Source of the DNA: Candidatus Sericytochromatia bacterium
GTDB taxonomy: Bacteria; Cyanobacteriota; Sericytochromatia; JACMPN01
Assembly (NCBI GenBank): GCA_014377495.1
Contig: JACMPN010000405.1
Location: forward strand, 1 to 19,616
DNA length: 19,616 bases
Direction: 5' to 3'
The position numbers and the translations under genes were made by a program. The notes beneath the pieces were generated by a model. The model was not told the origin of the DNA. It searched no databases and saw nothing but the letters and a program-made list of their open reading frames with translations. How positions within the stretch are numbered: position 1 is the stretch's first letter; each line of letters starts with the position of its first letter. Positions 1 through 5,458 of this stretch are shown here, one piece after another.

Positions 1-298
1 GCGTCGGGGCCGGCAGGGTCGGGGCCTGGGCCGACGGCTCGCTGATCAGCAGCACGGTGACTTTTTCGATGGCCTCGCCGGTGGCGGCGTCGATGATCTT
101 GCCGGTGACCTTGATGCGTTTGGCGGTGGCGTTGCCGGTGGGCGTTCCCGGTTGATTGCCCAGGGCCGGCAGGTTTTGCCGCGCCGTGCTGGGGCCGGCC
201 GGATTGCTGGAGCCGGAGTTGCAGCCGGTCATCAGCACTGCCAGGACGATCGCCGCCTGACGACGCCACAGGGACACGGAAGAGCGAGGCGCGGTCAT
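1..298 (-). CDS. Lipoprotein with carboxypeptidase-regulatory-like fold, 3' end outside the window
   Basis: The ATG lies at 298-296 on the minus strand and the frame stays open for 99 codons to the window edge, so the C-terminus is missing. The N-terminus has arginines, a hydrophobic stretch (AAIVLAVLMTGC) and a lipobox LMTGC with the acceptor Cys near residue 26: a type II signal peptide. A Ser/Asn/Pro-rich spacer follows, then KVTGKIIDAATGEAIEKV, which resembles the first strands of carboxypeptidase-regulatory-like/CnaB-type beta-sandwich domains. A ribosome binding site (GAGGGA on the minus strand, about 306-312) precedes the start. It is probably anchored in a membrane after LspA processing; an LspA gene lies at the other end of this window. 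The actual function is unknown. Confidence 0.75.
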   Translation of the reverse strand, partial: MTAPRSSVSLWRRQAAIVLAVLMTGCNSGSSNPAGPSTARQNLPALGNQPGTPTGNATAKRIKVTGKIIDAATGEAIEKVTVLLISEPSAQAPTLPAPT

Positions 299-415
299 GG
301 CTGGTTCCCTCTGGATTCCCAATTAGGGTGGCGGTAATCGGCCGCCGGCACCGATGCCGGCAATAACCCGTCAAACCCACTCGCCAGGCGGTCCCTGGCT
401 ACTAAAACAGGGCCC

Positions 416-445
416 ATTGTACCCCAGGTCGAGTCAGACTGGCAA
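416..445 (-). promoter_or_regulatory. Sigma70-type promoter for the minus-strand lipoprotein
   Basis: On the minus strand, TTGCCA (445-440) and TACAAT (421-416) are separated by 18 nt. Each box matches the consensus at five of six positions. Transcription would start near 409 and give a leader of about 110 nt before the lipoprotein ATG at 298. Confidence 0.5.
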
Positions 446-570
446 ACCGACCCGCCGGACCGGGGTAATCGGCCCGGCCGGCCCGGCGTCAGGGTCCGCT
501 GCAGGCTGCTCGCCAGGAGCGTCCCACTCGTGCGGGGCTTGTCCCGCGGTGGCGCAGGAATCGCCTCGAC

Positions 571-599
571 TTGACAGGGGCGATGGCCCTGGCTAATGT
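571..599 (+). promoter_or_regulatory. Possible promoter for the DUF2267/DUF5335 gene
   Basis: A perfect TTGACA at 571-576 is followed after 17 nt by TAATGT at 594-599, which matches TATAAT at only three positions. The start codon at 700 would lie about 95 nt downstream of the start site. The -35 is strong and the -10 is weak. Confidence 0.3.
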
Positions 600-699
600 C
601 CACACCGCTCGGGGGCGTCGCACGCGGGCAGTCAAGGGCCTGAGACGGCCTTGGGCCTTGTCGACGAGACACCCGGGCATGGTGCATTGAGGTGTGGCG

Positions 700-1527
700 A
701 TGACGACCAAATCGGCGTTTCTGCGGCGCGTGCAGGAGGTGGCCCTTCAGGAGGGTCTCGATCTGCAGGGCGACGACCGGGTGTTGGCGGTGACGGGGGC
801 GGTGTTCGGGGCCCTGCACGACGTGCTGACCCCGGAAGAATCCCGGGCGGTGGCCCATGACCTGCCGACTCCCTTGGAGCGGCTGTGGCAGGAGCCCTGG
901 GAAAATTCCTGGCTGGCCCAGGTGATTGCCCGCCTGCGGGGACCGAAGCATCTGGATCAGGACGACTTTTACAGGCAGGTGGCCCGCAACGGCAACCTGC
1001 CTGACGGCACGGCCCCGGCGGCGGTCAAGGGCGTCTTCACCGCCCTGCGGGAGACCGTGCCGGCGCCGGTGGCCCGGCATATCGCCGGCGAACTGCCCCT
1101 GCCCCTTCGGGAGATCTGGCAAGGCCGGTCCGCGTCGGCGGATCTGCTCCTGTCCCATGAGGAAGAGGCGCCGGAAGGCCTGGTCGGCGAAGTTCCCGTC
1201 GGCGAGTGGACGTCGTTCCTGGCCGGGCTCAGCGCCCATTATCAGGCCAGCCCCGTGCGCATCTACGTCGTTGATCCCGACGGCGAGACCTTCGAGGTCG
1301 TCTCCCACATGCCGCTGATCGGCATGGAGCCGGAAAACGAACCGGATGGCGTGCGGGCCATCGACGTCGTCGTGGGGGAGACGGGCGGCATGCATCCGGA
1401 GCATCTGCTGCACCGGGCAGAGCGCCCCAACCGGATATTCTTGCGGGTCAATCCGGCCGGCTATGCCCATATTTTGAACATCGAGCAGGCCGACGGCAGC
1501 AAGACCCTGGTGCGCTTTGCGGCGTAA
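700..1527 (+). CDS. DUF2267 / DUF5335 domain fusion protein
   Basis: A 275-residue protein of unknown function. I chose ATG 700 because GAGG at 689-692 lies 7 nt upstream; GTG 694 is an alternative. Residues about 4-140 look like two DUF2267-type helical units, each with a phenylalanine-led start (FLRRVQEVALQEGLDL and DFYRQVARNGNL), an ALHD/ALRE helix and a closing LP.xL..LW motif. Residues about 165-275 resemble DUF5335: VPVGEWTSFLAGLSAHYQ near the start, a central PLIGMEPE segment, and LNIEQADGSKTLVRF at the end. There is no signal peptide or membrane segment, so it is probably cytoplasmic. The domain calls come from remembered family patterns, not a search. The biochemical role of both families is unknown to me. 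Confidence 0.72.
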   Translation: MTTKSAFLRRVQEVALQEGLDLQGDDRVLAVTGAVFGALHDVLTPEESRAVAHDLPTPLERLWQEPWENSWLAQVIARLRGPKHLDQDDFYRQVARNGNLPDGTAPAAVKGVFTALRETVPAPVARHIAGELPLPLREIWQGRSASADLLLSHEEEAPEGLVGEVPVGEWTSFLAGLSAHYQASPVRIYVVDPDGETFEVVSHMPLIGMEPENEPDGVRAIDVVVGETGGMHPEHLLHRAERPNRIFLRVNPAGYAHILNIEQADGSKTLVRFAA

Positions 1528-1535
1528 CGGGCCGC

Positions 1536-1588
1536 TGCCTGGCCAAGGCGGACGAGATGGCTGTCCCTGTTGGGGTGCAGGCCAGGCA
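1536..1588. repeat. Inverted repeat after the DUF gene
   Basis: TGCCTGGCC (1536-1544) pairs perfectly with GGCCAGGCA (1580-1588), and the 35-nt loop contains a smaller GGAC/GTCC stem. It lies 8 nt after the stop codon at 1527. No T-run follows, so it is not a classical terminator; it could stabilise the 3' end of the mRNA. Confidence 0.35.
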
Positions 1589-1690
1589 TGACGCGGCGAC
1601 TCAGCGTATGAATGAGCGGCGGTGACGTCTTGGCCGGTCCGCATCCCGGCGACTGAGGCAGCTGTTTGAAACGTGAGCAAGGAGACGCCC

Positions 1691-2662
1691 ATGACCACAC
1701 TGGGATTGGACATCGGTGGGACGAAGCTGGCTGGTGGGGTCCTGACGGACACAGGTGAACTTCTGGACTACCAGACCCAGCTCGTGCACCCCTCGCACGA
1801 TCCGGAGCGGATCCTCGCTCAGATCCAGGCGATGCTGGGTATCCTGCTTGGCGACGGCCGGTCGGAGGTGACCGCCATCGGGGTGGGCTGCGCCGGTCAG
1901 ATCGACGCCAAGTCCGGCACGGTCCTTTACAGCCCGAATCTGGGGTGGCGCGACGTGCCGCTGGCGGCCCGTCTGGCCAAAATGAGCAAATTGCCTGTCC
2001 TCGTTGACAACGACGTGAAGCTGGCGGCCCTGGGTGAGCATCAGTTCGGGGCGGGCCGGGGCATCGACGACATGCTCTGCGTGATGATCGGCACCGGCAT
2101 CGGGGGCGGCCTGGTATTGAACGGCCAGCTCTATGACGGGGCCGGCGGGTTTGCCGGCGAGGTCGGCCACACGACTGTGCAGTGGGATGGTCCCGTCTGC
2201 AGCTGCGGCAACCGTGGCTGCCTGGAGGCCCTGGCAGCGGGGCCCGCCATCGAACGGATGGTCACCGACGCCATCCGGCACGGCCGGGTCAGCCTGGTCA
2301 GCGAATTGGTCGGCGGCCACCTGGACCGGGTGCACGCCAGTGTCCTGGCCAGCGCCATCAAGGGCGGAGACGTCTTGGCCCGGGAAGTCGTCGGCCGGGC
2401 CGGTTACTATCTGGGTGTGGCCATGGCCTCGTGGGTGAATCTGCTCAATCCCCAGCGGATCATCCTCGGTGGCGGCGTCGTCCGCCATCTGCCCCAGCTG
2501 CTCGAACTGGCGCTGCAGGAGTGCCGGCGGCGGTCCTTGCGGGCGCCTTTGGCCAACCTGGACGTCTCTCTGGCCCATTTCGGCCGGGAATCCGGCGTCG
2601 TCGGTGCCGCCTGGTTCGCCCACGAGGCCGTCAGGCGCAAGGTGAAGGCCAAGGCGGCTTGA
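1691..2662 (+). CDS. ROK family sugar kinase (glucokinase-like)
   Basis: A 323-residue protein expected to phosphorylate a hexose or amino sugar with ATP in the cytoplasm. ATG 1691 follows AAGGAG (1679-1684) by 6 nt, which rules against the in-frame GTG at 1673. Visible ROK features are the phosphate-binding LDIGGTK (residues 6-12), DND at 106-108, GTGIGGG at 134-140, EVGH at 157-160 and the zinc motif CSCGNRGC with Cys170, Cys172 and Cys177. No DNA-binding domain precedes the kinase domain, so it is an enzyme rather than a NagC-like repressor. The usual DNDANAAALGE motif reads DNDVKLAALGE here, which may alter sugar contacts; the substrate cannot be named. It lies 163 nt after the DUF gene on the same strand. 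Confidence 0.9.
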   Translation: MTTLGLDIGGTKLAGGVLTDTGELLDYQTQLVHPSHDPERILAQIQAMLGILLGDGRSEVTAIGVGCAGQIDAKSGTVLYSPNLGWRDVPLAARLAKMSKLPVLVDNDVKLAALGEHQFGAGRGIDDMLCVMIGTGIGGGLVLNGQLYDGAGGFAGEVGHTTVQWDGPVCSCGNRGCLEALAAGPAIERMVTDAIRHGRVSLVSELVGGHLDRVHASVLASAIKGGDVLAREVVGRAGYYLGVAMASWVNLLNPQRIILGGGVVRHLPQLLELALQECRRRSLRAPLANLDVSLAHFGRESGVVGAAWFAHEAVRRKVKAKAA

Positions 2663-2742
2663 GCAATTGTGGAAGCCTGGGGTGTCTTTAAGCGTTCGAG
2701 CGCACCTCTCGGTTGGTGGCGATCTCACCTCACCCCCCCCAG

Positions 2743-2769
2743 CCCCCCTCTCCAAAATGGAGAGGGGGG
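2743..2769. repeat. Palindrome in the left arm, 12-bp stem
   Basis: Bases 2743-2754 pair perfectly with 2758-2769 around an AAA loop (core CTCTCCAAAATGGAGAG). It begins 80 nt after the ROK kinase stop and has no T-run afterwards. Confidence 0.8.
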
Positions 2770-3032
2770 AGCGCTGGCCCGCTACGCTGTCCTTTGGTCG
2801 CATCGCATGGGCGATTCAGGTATCGGTGCGTTCAGTGGACTCGTCTGAATGCCTTCGAACGTCCGGTGGCGCCGAACCAGTGGCGATCGATGCGATCAGA
2901 CTGGCGATCGAGGGGTGTTGGCCAGCGGAGGCACGCTGAATCGCCAAAGCGCCGTGGTCGTATGGGCTGAGCGTTCCCGCCACTCGGTGGCCCGTGCGGC
3001 GCGACCAGAGAACGGGGAAACGCTCTAAGGCT

Positions 3033-3057
3033 CCCCCTCTCCATTTTGGAGAGGGGG
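3033..3057. repeat. Palindrome in the right arm, 11-bp stem
   Basis: Bases 3033-3043 pair with 3047-3057 around a TTT loop. It is the inverted counterpart of the palindrome at 2743-2769. Confidence 0.8.
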
Positions 3058-3225
3058 CTGGGGGGTGAGGTCAGAACGCCACCCACCAAAGAGGTGCGCT
3101 CGAACGCCACCCACACCGAATCGCCGGAGCGCCCAGTGGCGCCAACGGCGGTCACTTCCGCTTGGGCTGCTAATAGCCCGCCACCCCGTGACAAAACTGT
3201 GCCGATGTGGGAGGCGCATTCCATT

Positions 3226-3231
3226 TATACT
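3226..3231 (+). promoter_or_regulatory. Possible -10 box of the LPP20-like gene
   Basis: TATACT lies 72 nt upstream of the ATG at 3304, within the AT-richer patch CCATTTATACTGG. No good -35 is found at 16-18 nt spacing, so the call rests on the -10 alone. Confidence 0.3.
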
Positions 3232-3303
3232 GGCAGGGAACAGGCGCTGAATGTGTGCTGTTGCCCCAGAGTAGGTTGCGTTTTCCGAGCGCAGGAGAGC
3301 CGC

Positions 3304-4335
3304 ATGTCACATCCTCAACCACGCCGCTGGGTCGCGGGCTTGCTCGTCTCGGCCGGTGTCCTGGCGGCGTCGATCCCGCCCGCTCAAGCCCATCTCGTCC
3401 AGCAGGCCGGTCACGGCAAAGGGTCAGTGGATTGGTCGTCCGGTCAGATCACGGTCACCGGTTCAGGGGCCCCGCCAGACCGGGGCAATGCGGCCCAACG
3501 CCGCCTGTTGACCCAGCGGGCGGCAGTGGCGGACGGCTATCGGCAACTGGCTGAGATCATCAGCGGTGTGCATGTCGACTCCGAGACCGTCGTCAAGGAC
3601 TTCGTTACCGACTCCGACACCATCCGCACCCAGGTCAGTGCCCTGGTCAAAGGCGCCCAGCCCGGGGCCCCCCGCTTCCTCAGCGACGGTGCGGTCGAGA
3701 TTGACGTGACGGTTAACCTGTATGGGCAATCCGGTCTGGCGGGGATCACGGCACCGGACAGCTGGCAGGCGCCTGGACGTGCCAGGGACTCCGCCAGACC
3801 GGATCATCTTGCGGTCACGGCCTTGTTCGCCCTGTCGGCCCTCGTGCCGCAAACGCTGGTCGACTCCTGCCACCTGGCGGCAGCTGCCGTGAAACCGGTG
3901 CCAGCCAAGCCCCGCCCGGCAGGAGCGGGATTATCCCGCAAACCGTTGCCCATCAAGACGAACGTCGTGCCCGTGGTTGTTACCAGCCAGTACACCGGGG
4001 TGATCATCGACTGCAAAGGGCTCGGTGGCCAGCCGGCGATGAGTCCGACGATCCTGGACAGTTCCGGCGGGGAGATTTATCTCGGCCGGCGGGACATGCC
4101 CGACAGCTTTGCCGACTTCGTTATCAACGAGGGCATCGTCGGCTATACCGACACGATAGCCGAAGCCAATCAACTGGAGCGGGCCGGCAAAAACCCGTTG
4201 CGGCTGCGGGCAACCAGGATCAGCGGCGGCTTCAAGGCGGATGCCGTACTGACGGATGACGCCGCCAAACAACTGGTCGGAGCGGAAGCCAACTCCAAGA
4301 TCATGAGCAATGCCAAGGTCGTCTTCGTGCTCTAA
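3304..4335 (+). CDS. Exported LPP20-domain protein (FlgP/FlgT-like fold)
   Basis: A 343-residue protein. ATG 3304 follows AGGAG (3293-3297) by 6 nt; longer upstream frames read through the repeat and are rejected. Residues 1-29 form a Sec signal peptide (two Arg, a hydrophobic core, AQA cleavage site) with no lipobox Cys, so it should be periplasmic and not lipidated. Residues about 43-140 resemble the LPP20 domain: ITVTGSGAPP, then a long helix with AAQRRLLTQRAAVADGYRQLAE, and a closing GAVEIDVTVNLYG. A basic, Pro/Ala-rich linker follows. Residues about 215-343 (YTGVIIDCKGLGGQPAMSP onward) match the C-terminal part often seen in these proteins. Relatives occur near motility or envelope genes, but nothing here shows a flagellar link; the role is unknown. 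Confidence 0.75.
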   Translation: MSHPQPRRWVAGLLVSAGVLAASIPPAQAHLVQQAGHGKGSVDWSSGQITVTGSGAPPDRGNAAQRRLLTQRAAVADGYRQLAEIISGVHVDSETVVKDFVTDSDTIRTQVSALVKGAQPGAPRFLSDGAVEIDVTVNLYGQSGLAGITAPDSWQAPGRARDSARPDHLAVTALFALSALVPQTLVDSCHLAAAAVKPVPAKPRPAGAGLSRKPLPIKTNVVPVVVTSQYTGVIIDCKGLGGQPAMSPTILDSSGGEIYLGRRDMPDSFADFVINEGIVGYTDTIAEANQLERAGKNPLRLRATRISGGFKADAVLTDDAAKQLVGAEANSKIMSNAKVVFVL

Positions 4336-4366
4336 GGCGAGTTGTGGGGCGTTTTTCCCCAAGCGG

Positions 4367-4408
4367 TGGTCTGAGCTCGTGCTGAGCGGGCCAATTGCGC
4401 TCAGACCA
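4367..4408. terminator. Inverted repeat between convergent genes
   Basis: TGGTCTGAGC (4367-4376) pairs perfectly with GCTCAGACCA (4399-4408) around a 22-nt loop. It fills most of the 76-nt gap between the stop of the LPP20-like gene (4335) and the mltA stop (4412). Just upstream is a TGGGG/CCCCA stem with a T5 loop (4345-4361). Position and symmetry suggest a bidirectional transcript end, though neither side has a proper T-run. Confidence 0.45.
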
Positions 4409-4411
4409 TCC

Positions 4412-5407
4412 CTAGGGCGACTCGGTCGGGGCCGGCACTTCGGGTCGGGCCAGCAGATAGTGGAGCCGGCCTTGGTGCAGCAGATGCGTGCCGAGACCTT
4501 TGCCCTGTTCACCGCCACCGACGAACAGATCGACGTGGTGCTTACCCGTGATGGCGGCGCCTTTGTCCTGATCGACGACAAAGCGGCGGATACCCGTCCC
4601 CGGTACGTCAATGAACGCCAGACCACCGGCGGGGTAAAGCCGTTTGTCCGTGGCGATCGAGCGGCCGGCAGTCAACGGGATACGTGAGAGTCCGAAGGGG
4701 CCTTCGTCACCGAGCCGGAAGAAGATATACCGGGGGTTCCGGGCCTGATAGGGCCAGAATGACTCCAGGCGGGGCGTGAAGTACCGGGTAATCGATGCCC
4801 AATTCAGGGGATTGCCCGTGCTCCGGTGCCAATCCTGAAACATCTGCTCCACGCCTTTGTAGGGGTGGCCGTTGTTGCCGGCGTAATTGAGATGTTTGAC
4901 CGAGCCGTCCTCGAAAGTCAGCAGGCCCGAGCCTTCGATCATCAGCGAGTACCGGGCAAAAGGGTCCCTGACCCAGGCCAGTTCCAGGCCTTTGCCGGCC
5001 AGCGCCCCGCCATCGATCTCGCCGCGGGTCAGGGGACACCCACCCGTCGGGTAGGCATAAAACGGATACAGGTAGGGGCCGGACTTCGTGCGGCTGGCCT
5101 GCATGCTGGGTACGTAGTAGGCCGTGAAGAGGGTCTGGTCGGCGACGGCAAGCACCCGGAAGCGGCGGTTGATTTCGGTGTTGAACTGCGGCGTGCCGTG
5201 GTGGCGCACGACGACGGTGCGGAAGATGCGTAAGGTCGTCTGCAGGGCGGCGGTCGTCACCTGTTCTTCGCCCAGAGCGACAACTGCTGCCGGCTGCGTC
5301 TGCAAATCACGCAGTTGGTGGTCGATTGCCGAGAGCAGCGAGGCCCGGTCCAAATCGTCGGTATAGGGCGCCGCCTGGAGCGACGCGGCCAAAAGGAATG
5401 ACAGCAT
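4412..5407 (-). CDS. mltA: MltA family membrane-bound-type lytic murein transglycosylase
   Basis: A 331-residue enzyme that cleaves the MurNAc-GlcNAc bond in peptidoglycan and forms 1,6-anhydro ends. MltA signatures seen: FTAYYVPSMQASR (94-106), PFYAYP, then LTRGEIDGGALAGKGLELAWVRDP around 126-149, LMIEGSGLL, and the C-terminal 3D-type domain with VVDQDKGAAITGKHHVDLFVG (277-297). Asp293 in VDLF is the likely catalytic aspartate. The N-terminus MLSFLLAASLQA is hydrophobic but lacks basic residues, so the signal peptide is weak or incomplete, and no lipobox is visible. The start has only AAGG directly before ATG. It lies 51 nt after the kinase gene, so the phospho-signalling pair and this wall enzyme may be co-transcribed. 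Confidence 0.88.
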   Translation of the reverse strand: MLSFLLAASLQAAPYTDDLDRASLLSAIDHQLRDLQTQPAAVVALGEEQVTTAALQTTLRIFRTVVVRHHGTPQFNTEINRRFRVLAVADQTLFTAYYVPSMQASRTKSGPYLYPFYAYPTGGCPLTRGEIDGGALAGKGLELAWVRDPFARYSLMIEGSGLLTFEDGSVKHLNYAGNNGHPYKGVEQMFQDWHRSTGNPLNWASITRYFTPRLESFWPYQARNPRYIFFRLGDEGPFGLSRIPLTAGRSIATDKRLYPAGGLAFIDVPGTGIRRFVVDQDKGAAITGKHHVDLFVGGGEQGKGLGTHLLHQGRLHYLLARPEVPAPTESP

Positions 5408-5413
5408 GCCTTG

Positions 5414-5443
5414 GTTGTAGCATGCCGGATGCCCTGTTGTCAG
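5414..5443 (-). promoter_or_regulatory. Possible internal promoter giving leaderless mltA mRNA
   Basis: On the minus strand, CTGACA (5443-5438) and TACAAC (5419-5414) are 18 nt apart, and TG precedes the -10 in an extended-10 arrangement (TGCTACAAC). The -10 lacks the conserved final T. Only 6 nt separate it from the ATG, so transcription would begin at the start codon. Confidence 0.25.
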
Positions 5444-5458
5444 GCTGTTTGGCCCGGC

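Larger units (their letters stand above)
299..699. other. Divergent intergenic region
   Basis: This 400-nt stretch separates the minus-strand lipoprotein from the plus-strand DUF2267/DUF5335 gene. It holds the minus-strand promoter at 416-445 and a weaker plus-strand promoter candidate at 571-599. The short open frames here have no ribosome binding site and no recognisable product, so I see no gene. Confidence 0.5.
2692..3107. repeat. Large imperfect inverted repeat, MITE- or BIME-like
   Basis: Two related arms (about 2692-2800 and 2993-3107) lie in opposite orientation around a spacer of about 190 nt. The outer ends share GCGTTCGAGCGCACCTCT, followed by a GGTGGCG..CTCACC block and a C-rich tract. 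Each arm carries a strong palindrome, and beyond it the arms still align (CTTTGGTCGCATCGCATGGGC against the complement of 2993-3009) with mismatches. C-rich repeats with CTCTCCAAAATGGAGAG-type hairpins recur in many GC-rich bacterial genomes and yield spurious proteins such as PLSKMERG. No transposase is present. The two arms could be one non-autonomous element or two inserted units. Confidence 0.7.
2663..3303. other. Gene-free region between the ROK kinase and the LPP20-like gene
   Basis: These 641 nt are occupied mainly by the inverted repeat at 2692-3107. Downstream, 3108-3303 holds related GAATCGCC..AGCGCC fragments and a -10-like box before the next gene. Open frames crossing the repeat translate the palindrome and are not genes. 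Confidence 0.6.

Noticed and set aside
2743..2769. Rho-independent terminator of the ROK kinase gene
   Set aside because: The stem is strong but is followed by AGCGCT, not T residues, and the same palindrome recurs inverted at 3033 as part of a repeat.
295..2803. Long antisense frames (485 and 400 codons) over the DUF and ROK genes
   Set aside because: They are shadows of well-supported plus-strand genes, have no ribosome binding site, and cross intergenic DNA and a repeat.
2919..2939. 21-nt similarity to 18987-19007 (TGGCCAGCGG.GGCACGCT.A, 19 of 21)
   Set aside because: In a GC-rich window of this size, a match of this quality is expected about once by chance, and the contexts are unrelated.
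3046..3303. Upstream extension of the LPP20-like gene
   Set aside because: The extra 86 residues translate the palindromic repeat; ATG 3304 has an AGGAG site at 6 nt and begins a proper signal peptide.
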